A model generated the notes under the pieces. That model searched no databases. It was not told the origin of the DNA and was given only the letters and a program-made list of their open reading frames with translations. Of a stretch of DNA of 64,000 nucleotides, positions 22,589-33,529 are shown piece after piece (the stretch's first letter is position 1; each line of letters opens with the position of its first letter). Source of the stretch: Salminus brasiliensis (lineage: Eukaryota; Chordata; Actinopteri; Characiformes; Bryconidae); contig NC_132894.1 of assembly GCF_030463535.1 (NCBI RefSeq), positions 31,231,625-31,295,624 on the forward strand, written 5' to 3'. The translations under genes were made by a program, and so were the position numbers.

Positions 22589-23387
22589 TACTTGGATGTA
22601 GACCTTTGAATCGAAATGAATTCATCACTGGCCTGAGCTCTCCTGTAAGAGTGGGTTACTGGGAACCACCAGCTCGACAGGGACAAATGATGCGATCAGC
22701 CGTCTGTCTTTTGTTAGGGCCGCTGGAGATGTCATGTGCGCTGAATGTCACACGCGTTAGAGAATGAGCTTCATTATGACCTCACATCCTGAGTCTCTGG
22801 AAAATGTTAGGCGTTTTCCCCCTTTCCCCCACACACCCCGCTAACAAAGACCTACTGGACATCGCGCCTGTCCGAAGAGGAATAAACGTGAAGAGGCTTC
22901 CGAAACAGAGAACGGCGTGAGCCAGAACAGCTCTCATCACTGACACATCAAGCAAAATGCGACTAATTTGAGAACCTCAGTCTTTTATGAATGGAGCTTC
23001 TGTAGCCTGCAATAAAGGAGAGGGTTCTGAACTCATGCGGTCACAGTCAGACTGTGGAATGCAGTAAAATTAGATCCACTTAAACAGACTGCAGCCAGCC
23101 ATGCTTGAAGTGTGGGAAAACCAGGGGCGGAACGTCGTCACCCTTTGCCCTCTGAATTCTGTAAGTAACTAGAGGTGCGGCTGATGCCCGCATTCCAGAG
23201 ACTTGATCACAGCGTATCACACATAACACGAATTAATGACCTCTCTGCAGATATTACAAGCTTCACGGTCAATCTTTGTGATGTCCCAAGAAGGAAAAAA
23301 GATATTGCCCACCTCTAACCTCTATAGGAACTGAGGAAGTTAGTACAATATTTATAGTCCCATCCAATACCTAGTTCATCTATCAAT

Positions 23388-23450
23388 CAATCCTTCACTA
23401 AAAGGACAATCCTTCACTAACAGGACAATCCTTCACTAACAGGACATATT
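23388..23450 (+). repeat. Three tandem 19-bp units
   Basis: The unit AATCCTTCACTAACAGGAC repeats about three times with one A/C difference. Confidence 0.85.
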
Positions 23451-24419
23451 TTATATTGCTCTATTCCACATTTCAACACATTTCCATGGGGTTTAATGGG
23501 ATGTCTATGAAATGTTTTGGTTAAAATACCCAAAATATCTAGCACCAACTCGGCTACTCTAATTCTTTAATTCTTAGAGCCTCCGTGGATCGTACTACTT
23601 CTAGGTTTCTCACTGGTCCCTGTCGCTGCACTAGCTAGCCAACATTTACTTCACCTTGAGTTCATATCTTCCTCTTTCTCGGCTGTAGTCTACTCTGTCT
23701 AGTCCATAGGTTTCCATCTACGTTTTTTTGGACGGGAGGTGTACAAGATATACCCCGTCACCTTGTGACAAATTTGTGAGATGCCTCGCAAAAGAGGTGG
23801 GCGGGGCTACTCGTATGAGATGGTGAGGGTAGTCGTTTCTAATGAGACATTCTGCGACTTTTTCAGTGTAATATTCCAGTGTAATGCAGTAATGTATGGA
23901 CAAAAACAGCAAATGGCTGCCTAAGAAAACTCAAACCCTCTTAACGACCATTTAAAAGTGACCTTCTGGTAGCGTAAACAATCTGTTTCGAAGTTCTGTT
24001 GCTGCACAAAGAAAGAAGGGTTTACTGTCCATTCCTAAGGTAGTAATAGTAGCCACTCCAGCAGAACCAGCAAGCACTAAGGAGAAGCAGCCAGGCTGCA
24101 TTAAGACCACGACTCCTCTCAAACACACACCATTATCCTCTTAACAGATCAAACTCTGCTTTCTCTACTTTCTCCACTCTCTCGGACTACTGCGCTTCTT
24201 TCTAGGCCGGTTTTAATGAGGATAAAACATTATGGGATTACCCAGGTGTCAGGATTGATGCCATTACCAGCGGATCTTCAATAACAGTCCAAACATTTGC
24301 ACTAGCAGGGCCACAGTAAAGTGGTTCATGATTTACATTTCACTCTAAACTGGCTTCACCCAGGCCTTCTCGCTCTCTCTCTTACATGAACAGTCAGACA
24401 GAAAGTGTTCAACCTTACA

Positions 24420-24525
24420 GCAGAAGGAATAAAACCTTCTTAACTTTTAATGGAAGTCAGTGTAAAACTATGTTATTCCATTTGGGGGATTTCTATTGGT
24501 CCATTCATCAGGAAAAAAAAAAAAA
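24420..24525 (+). repeat. Dispersed repeat C, copy 1
   Basis: The block CTTTTAATGGAAGTCAGTGT followed by TTTCTATTGGTCCATTCATC recurs at 28284-28450 and 63815-63900. It has no coding capacity and is followed by a poly-A run (24513-24527). Confidence 0.6.
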
Positions 24526-25718
24526 AACTTCTAGATTCATATTATGAACTAGTGAATTCAGCTAGGAGGGGACCAGCTGCACAAGAGCCTAAAGTCACCA
24601 TGTCCAAAGCCAAAAGCCAAGCAGAAGTTATAGTGGTGTTAAGCTCCCAAGCATTGAGCTGTGGCACTGTGGAACTGGAGCGATGAAGCTCCAACCAATG
24701 CCTTTGGGATGAGCCGAAGATGCATTTGGGATCCAGGTCTCCATCAGTAATCCAACACCAGTACTCTTAGCTGATCCAAGGTCTAGTGTAAAGTCCCCCC
24801 CCCCCCCCATTTAGAAGAAACTCTGATGTATCAGATGTGTCTACAAACTTTTGGACATCCTGGACCTATAAGTGAGCCATGTTTTGACTGGCTGTTCTGA
24901 ATTGTGCCCTGTTCAAAAAGCCGTCAGGGCTGAAATATAGGGAACAAACTGTCCTCTGATGTACTTCTGAGTCGATCTTCAGAGATGAGAAGATGAAAGT
25001 TCAGCCACTCCTTTGCTAGTGTGGAATTTCTGGAAGGCTGCAGTGATCCATTTGCTTCCCGACAGCCAGGAATAGCGCCATGTTTAATCACTGTCCCAAC
25101 ATCTTCCAGTCCAATAGCTCTGCTACAGACAACCTGCATCAAGAACACCTGACAAGCAGTAATTAGGCAGGCTAAGCAAGTGCAGGTGGAGTGGGTGGTC
25201 CTTTGTAAAAGTGGTCCTGTTGTGACATCAGAACCATGATGATTTCAAAACACAGGGTGTCCAATCAGTCCAATCACATGTGAGTTACATACATTACATT
25301 ACATTACATACTCACATATATTAAAGTCAGCTTCCCGTGACACTGGCCCTTTAAGAAAAGCTCTTTAAGAATTTTTAAATAAGGCTATGCATATTTAACT
25401 CTCAGCTTCTCCACATAGCACTGCCTCTAAGCTCTTAGACACCACACCCTAGTCTCTGGCAGCTGGAGAGAGCCGGCGCTGGAATTGAATGTATCCCGTC
25501 TGGACCTGGCCACCATACGCAGCAAAACACATACAGCTCCGTGGTGAAGTCTGGATGTCATTATACTCCTACTCGCACTCTCACACTTTATCTCCCTCCT
25601 CTTCTTCTGGCTGGACTGCTCTCTCTCTCTCTTTCTCTCTCACAGACTCTCACACATTTTTCCAGGCCTCGCTCTCTCCTCCAGTCCTTTCTTATATCTA
25701 TCTATAACTATATATCTA

Positions 25719-25719
25719 T

Positions 25720-25800
<81 letters not shown>
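25719..25800 (+). repeat. Compound (CA)n(TA)n microsatellite
   Basis: About 12 CA units are followed by 29 TA units. The TA run is among the longest in the window. Confidence 0.93.
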
Positions 25801-25805
<5 letters not shown>

Positions 25806-25822
25806 TATTATCTATACTCATT

Positions 25823-26035
25823 TACGATCAGGTGTCCCAATACTTTTGTCCACAGAGTGCATATCTGCATCACTACAGCTTTACATCATTTTCATGAGGC
25901 AAGGAATTGAAGTTGCAAGGAATATTTTAGTCTGTGGCCAGGCACACAACAGGGAGACCAATCAGAACAGACCTCATTTACATACATACCTCAGTCTTAA
26001 AGGCACAGTAACAGCATTAAAAAAATAGACATAAT
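25823..26035 (+). repeat. Duplicated block: Tc1 right end plus flanking repeat, copy 1
   Basis: It starts GATCAGGTGTCCCAATACTT and continues CATATCTGCATCACTACAGC, CCAATCAGAACAGACCTCAT and CTTAAAGGCACAGTAACAGC. The same order is found at 27322-27515, so the Tc1 end and its neighbour were copied together. Confidence 0.8.
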
Positions 26036-26149
26036 ATCTGAGAAAGCAAGTCAGCAATAATGCGCTTCTCTGAGGGGTGGACTAATAGGCGAGACTTGCT
26101 GCCAATGAATACATTGTTCTAGTCAACATATCCTGTCACCAGGGGCTTT

Positions 26150-26320
26150 CAGAGTGACGTGGGGTCTAAGCGTTGGCCCTATCGTTGGGAGATTGCTGGT
26201 TTAAGCCCCAGTGACACCACAGCCATAATTGGCTTTGCTCCGTCTGAGTGGGTAGGCTGGACCTTCCGCTCCCTTCAGTGCGGTGCTAGCCAGTGCGGGT
26301 GACTTCACCTCCTGACAATG
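26150..26320 (+). mobile_element. SINE family 2, degenerate
   Basis: It contains GTCTAAGCGTTGGCCCTATC, a box-B-like GCTGGTTTAAGCC, GTGACACCACAGCCATAATT and 'CTCCGTCTGAGTGGGTAGG', matching the family seen at 19995 and 59315. Confidence 0.55.
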
Positions 26321-26651
26321 CTCCTAGTCAAGTAGCTAACCTTAACGTTATTTCCATGCATTGTTCTGGAGGTTAGTTCCAGCACATGGTTCACGGTTCT
26401 TCTGAAACAGCAGTAAAATCCTCGGTTTTGATTACCAATGGCTTTTATATCACAATACATCAACTAGCCCATCTCTACTCTAATCGGAGCCCCACCCTGC
26501 CCCACCCCTTACTGCCTGTATTCATGGCCTGTGCGACGCCGCTCTGTCTCTCTGGTGAGTGCTGCAGTATCAGGGAGGGCTGCTAGGCCACATTAATCAG
26601 ATGCTAAACAGCAGGGACTACAGCGGATGACAGATGAGTACCTGCAGCGGA

Positions 26652-26675
26652 CTGCTGCTGCTGCTGCTGCTGCTG
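26652..26675 (+). repeat. (CTG)8 trinucleotide
   Basis: Eight perfect CTG units in SPTBN1 intron 1. The gene strand reads CAG. Confidence 0.95.
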
Positions 26676-26799
26676 GGCACGATGACGAGAGGATGGAGAG
26701 AGGCAGAGAGCAAACAGAAAGGACAGAGCTGCGGAGGGTGTGTAGCAGCAGGCGACAAGGAGGGAGAATGAGAATGAGAGGAGAAAGCAGAGGTGCGTA

Positions 26800-27354
26800 C
26801 GCTATATGTCCAAATGTTTGTGGACACCCCTTCTAATGAAGGCATTCAGCTACTTTAAGTTGCACCCGTTGCTGAAACACATGTGCAAATGCACACACAC
26901 ATACACACACACTTGGTTAGCCCCTGTAGAGAAGCAGCACCTATAGAATAGGACTCTCGGGAGAAGACAAACATGCACCTATTGGCACCATGCTGCCTAA
27001 TGCCAGACATGGGCTAGAGGGGGTAAAAAGCCCCCCCAGCGTTGAGCTGTGGATCAGTGGAACGGTGGTCTTTGGACTGATGGTTAGTGTTCCATCCAAT
27101 ACCTTTGGGATAAGTCAGGAGGTTGGAGCTGAGGTGGGGTGATCACTGTCCAACATCCTGACCTCACTAACGCTCTTGGCGCTGAATGCAATCAAATCCT
27201 TATCCCAATGCATCCAAAATCTAGTAGCCTTCTCCCCTGGACAGTAGAGACAGTTACTCCAACAAAAGCAAGATAAACTCTTTTTTAATTCCCTCGATTT
27301 CACAAGAAATAATAAATAATGATCAGGTGTCCCAATACTTTTGTCACATAGGGC
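26800..27354 (+). mobile_element. Tc1-like family B, nearly full-length
   Basis: It starts ATATGTCCAAATGTTTGTGG after a TA and ends CCCAATACTTTTGTCACATA. The right part keeps a transposase relic: CATCCTGACCTCACTAACGC...CAATCAAATCC...AAAATCTAGTAG reads roughly as the PDLTNAL...NQI...QNLV end of Tc1 transposases. About 555 bp against the usual 1.2-1.6 kb, so it is non-autonomous. Confidence 0.82.
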
Positions 27355-27515
27355 ATATCTGCATCACTACAGCTTATTCATATTTATGAGGCAAGGAATT
27401 CAAGTTGTAAGGAATGTTTTAGTCCATGGCCAGGCACAAAACAGGGTGACCAATCAGAACAGATGTCATTTGCATACATCAGTCTTAAAGGCACAGTAAC
27501 AACATTTAAAAAGAG
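27322..27515 (+). repeat. Duplicated block, copy 2
   Basis: Its start overlaps the right end of the Tc1 element at 26800. It continues CATATCTGCATCACTACAGC and CCAATCAGAACAGATGTCAT like the copy at 25823, about 1.5 kb away. Confidence 0.8.
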
Positions 27516-27631
27516 ACACAAAAAGTGTCTAGGGGGGTTGGGTATAAATTATAGTTGTTTTGCTACACAAACCCACAAACATGTCATGAGAGGACATCGC
27601 TCTCTGAGATGTACACTATGAATGTACAATA

Positions 27632-27634
<3 letters not shown>

Positions 27635-27692
<58 letters not shown>
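27635..27692 (+). repeat. (TA)n microsatellite
   Basis: About 29 uninterrupted TA units. Confidence 0.95.
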
Positions 27693-27697
<5 letters not shown>

Positions 27698-28283
27698 CCT
27701 CTTGCCCCAAATATCATTCGTTAGCCAAGACATGTTTGGTGTCTGAGGTTCATTCCTATTGTTTTACACTGCAGCTATGAGGCTAAAGCTAACCCGTGTG
27801 GAAACACACTATATTCTGCTGTTAGCCAGTAGTGATTAGCTCTTTGGAGAACAGGAAGTTTAAATGTTCTCCTTATCTCTGACAACACCGATGGATAATG
27901 TAGAACAGGCCAGAATATGATACGCATCCAGCCTGATTATGAATTATACATATAATCATATTCTCATTTGTTTCTTATCATTTAATCTTTATTTGTAATC
28001 AATAGCTACCGGGATGGCTTAATTGGTCGTCTTCCGAGACCAACACTGTCCCAGACGACAAGGGTGATAAATTACACTTCTCACAACCAGCTCCAAACAA
28101 ACAGTTTGGTATACCATGATCTAAAACTCTTTAAACTCATTTAAATATGCAAATATAATAAGCAAATATGTGTGCGCTCATTTTACGGCCAGATATCGAT
28201 TCATTTCACAGTATTGTATTATTTTGCCAACCTATGTTGTACTATAATTCCATAGCTACTCCAGTTATATTTGGATATCGTTG

Positions 28284-28450
28284 CTATCCAATGAAAAACA
28301 TGTATCTCCAGAATGGTGAGTGTCCAGGAGAAGGCAAAAATGGTCTTAACAAGTGATTTAGAGCATTTCTATTGGTCCATTCACTTTCTCACAAAACATG
28401 CAGCAAACTAAAAACAGACCAAAATGGAGATACATGGTTTTCATTAGACA
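28284..28450. repeat. Dispersed repeat C, copy 2, with inverted ends
   Basis: CCAATGAAAAACATGTATCTCC at its left is mirrored by GGAGATACATGGTTTTCATT at 28425, and the centre holds TTTCTATTGGTCCATTCACT. It looks like a small foldback MITE. A related end (TGGAGATACAATGTTCTTGC) is at 44540 beside C2orf73 exon 3. Confidence 0.6.
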
Positions 28451-29663
28451 GCACTGATATTTACCGTGTTTTTTTAAAGCGCTGATATTTTATTTCCCTT
28501 TTTTTGTCCACCAGTGTCGAAAAGGAGCTCTGCTCTGATTGGCTACCTCATTGTGCCTCATTCAAACAGCAGTCCGGGCTGAAGCCCTCTTTCTAACTTC
28601 CGTGGGAATGGACGGGACTGAACTGCTGTGGGCTAAATAGCTTTATAAAAGTTTACACATTTAAATTTGCTTAATTTAATCTGTTGAACGTGGCATATAT
28701 GAAGGTTATGGAACCATCTGCTTTATTTTTTTTGCAATCTGTTAAGTTCTTTAATTAAAGAAACATGTAATCTGCACATGTCGTTTGCATATGACAATAA
28801 ATGAGCTAGTTTTTATGACCTCACAAGCAGAGTGAATTCATAATGGGCTGTATTTGCAGTGTTGTTTCCATATATAGACATCCGAACAACATTAAAAAGT
28901 GTTTAAAATAATAAATAAATGTTTTTCACGATACAGGCCCATTAAAATAATCAGAATTGTTGCAAAACAACCATCAATAATAATAATAATAATAAATAAT
29001 AACTGTAACAGAATGGAATCACTGACTCGTCACAGATCTACATTCTCAAAATACGCTGCTTCAGCAGAGGCTTACGGAATGAGCTCAGAGCTAATACTAA
29101 ACACTTTCGGGTCAGGATCTTCGTATCTGGTTAGCGGCCTCTGCAGAGTTCACAACCAGCGGGGGCCGGGGTTCAGCACGTCCCGCTTTAATCGTGCAAG
29201 AGGAGCTCTATGGGAAAATCAGAAGATAAGTGGAGTAGTGTCAGTGACCTGGGAAGTGTGCGTCTCTTCAGGATGACCTCATCTTTTCCGAAGCCTCTTC
29301 TTCGGACTTCCATGACATGCCAATAAAAAAATTTAATAAAAAAAGGGACGAGGAGGGCTTTATTACATGGCAATTACAACATGTTTATTATCGTAAGTCA
29401 AGCGCTGGTTCATCTGCAAGACATCTGCAAGACATGAAGGAGGCGTCCGTTTATCCCGGGGGTAACTGGAAAGCACTCGTTATTACACAAACTGCGCTAC
29501 GAGACTCTGGTGGATATGGTACAACTGTAAAAACAGTGCTAGCTAGTACTGAGGCCAGCCGAGCAGCTCAGTATCATGAGAAAAACAAGCAAGAAAGTCA
29601 TGGGGAGGAGAGAGAGAGAGCTGCACCTTATCCTTTAGAGCGAATGGAGACATACTGTATATG

Positions 29664-29670
<7 letters not shown>

Positions 29671-29700
<30 letters not shown>
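29671..29700 (+). repeat. (GA)n microsatellite
   Basis: About 14 GA units inside a 162-residue open frame that shows no family resemblance and is not called. Confidence 0.9.
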
Positions 29701-30166
29701 CTTTCTCAAATCTGGATTACAGATTGCAGGCCTGACCTTGAAAGACTCCTTGGAACATTTCAGATTCAGGCTTGTGGTGTCAGCGTCTTCAACACTATTA
29801 ATTAAAACCTAAAAATGAGGGCGATTGGTGGATCTAGGCTCATCCGTTAGTATTTCTGACGTCACTGAAAACTCCTAAAAAAGCTAACAAATAAAAACAC
29901 ACACTGCTGAAAGGGTTGCCATTGTCATAATCCACTTTTTTCATACTATTATAAAATCTGGGCTCCACTTTTCATACCATCTCAAATTACTGCCACAGTA
30001 TACTGTATTATCGACAGCTTCGTTTACGTGGCTGCCGGACCGGTTAAGTTTTAAGTCCCAATGCTGAATGATGAATGGACCAACAGAAAGGCTCCAACAG
30101 TAAATCTTCTCCTATTGAAAGCTTATAAGGGTTTTTTTCTTTACTTGTAAAATTGAGATTTTGAAT

Positions 30167-30720
30167 AGGGATGCACCGATACCACTTTTTCCTTTCCGAT
30201 ACTGATACCGATACCAGATTTTTAAGTATCTGCCGATACAGAGCACTGATCCCGAGACCAACTCTGACTTAAATACTCGACAGGTGGCTATAAATCCTGA
30301 TATGTATAGTGTCCCCCTATACACTATAAGGTTGCATCTTTCCCAAATAAGATCTAATAAGCTTGAAAGAGCAGCGTTTACTGGTTGAGGAATTGCACAT
30401 TTGAAGTTTCAGAGCTATGAACATTTTTAAATTGCCACAATGCAGAAACACCTGCAAGTAAGGAAGCAAAATCTTGCTAACCTTCACCAAAAAACAGCTT
30501 TTTAAAAGTTCATTAAATGTCTGTTTACCGGAAATAACTATTTATGACTGGCTTTTACTGGTTGTTCAAACAAAAAATGTTGGGCGTCAGTAAGCTTCAT
30601 GGTATCGGTGCTCTCTATACCCGATACTGATACTGTGTGTAAGTGGCAGTATTTTGAAGATACGAGGTATTCCTTATGCTTTCCTGAGCATAAAGAATAT
30701 GTGATGCTCGCTGTATACTG
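30167..30720. mobile_element. Degenerate DNA transposon, probably hAT-type
   Basis: It begins TAGGGATGCACCGATACCAC with CGATACTGATACCGATACC and has a mirror-like segment near the far end (TATCGGTGCTCTCTATACCC, CGATACTGATACTG at 30602-30638). 'GGGATGCACCGAT' ends occur in many fish hAT elements. The interior does not code. Confidence 0.45.
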
Positions 30721-30982
30721 TGCCACATCAACGCAACACTCATAGCCTTTATGATTATTATTACAGACTAGTCAAACACCACCGCCTCACTCCAGTTCAA
30801 ACAGTCCTGATTATGCAATGGTTCGAACGACAACACCCCAAAAAATGTGTTTGTTGATTCATGAGGCCAACACAGACTTTTCTAATTAATTTCCTCCTCC
30901 CAGGACTTTGAAGATGAGATCACTATCGCCTCAGATGACGAACTGCTTGGGTTCAGCCAGTCCAAGGTGGGGAGAGAGAAAG

Positions 30983-30983
<1 letters not shown>

Positions 30984-31034
<51 letters not shown>
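30984..31034 (+). repeat. (GA)n microsatellite; (CT)-rich patch at 31144-31190
   Basis: About 25 GA units, followed 110 bp later by a CT-rich patch that could pair with it. Confidence 0.92.
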
Positions 31035-31036
<2 letters not shown>

Positions 31037-31359
31037 CACGAAGGCCAGGAATCGATCACCAATAGATTTCGTGACCACAGTGTGTTTCGTATATTGAAGG
31101 AGAAGGCTGGGCTACACAGCTTGATTTGGTCTGTTGGCCTTCACCTCTCCCTCTCTCTCCCTCTCTCTACCTCTCTCTCTCTCTCTTTTCATACATCCAC
31201 AAACAAATACACTGTCACACTTATACCCAAATATGGTGACAGAGTACTGGTGTTGTGTTGCAGATGTTCCGGACAGTGATCTGCAAAATCAGATTACGGC
31301 CCAGAGAAACATTAGGCTTTAATTCTGCACCAAAATAAAATCATGGCATATCAAATTTA

Positions 31360-31853
31360 CACTATGTCCAAAAGTTTGTGGACACCCAATTGTTGAACCC
31401 ATTGCTGGCACAGATGTGCAAAAAACACACACACACACACACAGCTTGTCTAGTCCCGGTTGAGAAGTACAGCCAATAGAATAGGAATCTCCGGAGCAGA
31501 TAAACATGTGGAACCTATTGGCACCATACTGCCTAATGCCAGGCGTGGGCTAGAGGGGTATAAAGCCCCTCAGCATTGAGCTGTGGAGCAGTGTAAGAAC
31601 TGTGTTCTCTGGAATGATGGAGCGTGGTGTGATGACCATCCAGCATCCTGACTAACTCACTAACACTCTTGTCACTGAATGCAATCAAATCCTCACAGCA
31701 ATGACCTACAAAAAATCTAATAACAGGCCTTCCCTGGACAGTAGAGACAGTTACTCCAAGAAAAGCAGGATAAACTCTTTTTGATACCCTTGATGTCAGA
31801 AGAAACAATGAGCAATGGAAAAGCAGGTGTCCAAATACTTTTGCTCCATGTTA
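31360..31853 (+). mobile_element. Tc1-like family B, nearly full-length
   Basis: It starts CACTATGTCCAAAAGTTTGT and ends CCAAATACTTTTGCTCCATG. It contains TAGAATAGGAATCTCCGGAG, GGCGTGGGCTAGAGGGGTAT and the C-terminal transposase relic (CACTAACACTCTTGTCACTG...TTCCCTGGACAGTAGAGAC). Confidence 0.82.
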
Positions 31854-31859
31854 TGCCCT

Positions 31860-33060
31860 GCATGGAGCGCAGTTTGTCAGCCCACATGGACTCCTATACG
31901 CACTGAGGAGTGTCATAGTAAGCTGGGTTACAAAGCTTCGGCTGTGGAAGTGAAGTTTCCTGGAGTTCCTGGAGAAAACAATGGATCCACACTAACCACA
32001 CCTTTTCTTTGAACTCAGGAAGTTCAAAGCCTCTATTAATCACCAATAATTGAACTATAGCATTGTGCTGCTACTGCGAGGAACGCGCTTTATGGCTTCC
32101 CTCCTTCCATTATGTCCAACATTAAGGAAAAGTGATGCATTAGTCACAACTGCCAAGATCTATGAGTGCCTGCTATATCTCCTACCATCTAGTATCAGTC
32201 TACACCCCGTCCCAACTAAACCAACACCTCTACTGATACTGGCTAGCCTCAGTTAACACTGATCCAACAGCAACCTCCAGTTCGCCTCCACCACCTGACA
32301 GTCTACATCCAGCCCACCGCCTGAAGTTGCCCACAGCTAGCCTCTCCATTGACCTCCCTGCCCCAAAGCACCTCTCATGCCAGCACCTCTGTGGCTAGCT
32401 GTCCCATGGACCTCTGTGCGGGATCCAATATCTCTGTTGTGAATGAGGAACAACGATTTCCTCACAGCCGTTGCCATGTGTGGTCCTCTGTAGGCCTGGG
32501 CCTTGAGCAGAGTTTGGATGAGTTATGGGGTCACGGTCAAGCCCTGCACTGTGAGACAGCTGTGGGCCTTTGAAAGGTCCAGCCCAGGCCGTCAGTCCGT
32601 CCCCCGTCCAGCTAGGGGCAGTGAGAGCGGATGGGGATGGATGGGTGGATAACAGGCTGTGTTTAAACAGTTTAAACAGAGCTGTGGAATACAGCTGGAG
32701 GACTGGAGGAAGTGACTGGAGTGTGAGGAAGAGATTCTGGAGGAGGTCCAAATGTCACAGATCTTCTCATGATGATCGTGATCATGTGGTTGGTTTAATC
32801 TAGTGAATGTCAAAGATTTCCTCATATTTTTCATGTAAACCCAGTATTACTGTTATCATTGGATTTTAGGCGGGACATGTTCCCAATCCTGGTGCAGGAG
32901 CTCTCCTGTCATTCCTATTTTAATGTTTTCCACTCAGGTAGGGCTTAGTAATTAGCTGACCAGTTGGACCAGGTAGAGGAACACTGAAGAACACAGGACA
33001 GGGATCCTCCAGAGAATCCCTGGCTTAACCCAATGCCACTGAACAACTTTAGCTCAGCTA
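31860..33060. other. Intron 1 stretch with no recognised feature
   Basis: I saw no gene, tRNA or named repeat. A C-rich patch (32210-32420) and a GA-rich segment (32690-32745) are compositional only. Confidence 0.45.
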
Positions 33061-33063
33061 TAA

Positions 33064-33527
33064 ATAAGGACAAAAGTATTTGGACACCTGCTAAATTCAG
33101 TGTTTTTTCCAAAATCAAGGTTTAAAAATAGTTTATCCTACTTTTGTTGGAGTAACTGTCTCTACAGTCCAGGGGAAAAGGTTTTCTACTAGATTATGAA
33201 GCATTGCTGTGAGGATTTGATTGCATTCAACGACAAGAGCATTATTGAGGTCAGGATAATGGTGGAGCGCCACCATCATTCCAGAGAACACAGTTCTTCC
33301 ACAGCTCAATGTCTATGGGATGGCCTTATATTCCCCTCTAGCCCACGTCTGGCATTAGGCAGCATGGTGCCAATAGGTTTATGTGTATCTGCTCCAGAGA
33401 TAGTCCTATTCTACTGGCAGTCCTTCTCTACAGGGACTAGACAAGCTGTGTGCTGTGCATTTGCACATCTGTGTCAGCAATGGGTGCAATTTAAAATAGG
33501 TGTCCACAAACATTCGGACATATAGTG
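33064..33527 (-). mobile_element. Tc1-like family B
   Basis: The left end is GGACAAAAGTATTTGGACAC and the right end CACAAACATTCGGACATATA. The transposase relic (GTTGGAGTAACTGTCTCTAC, GAGGATTTGATTGCATTC) lies in the left part, so the element points to the minus strand. Confidence 0.82.
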
Positions 33528-33529
33528 TA

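Noticed and set aside
29317..29805. 162-codon plus-strand open frame
   Set aside because: It runs through a (GA)n microsatellite, matches no family I recognise, and has no matching splice or promoter context.
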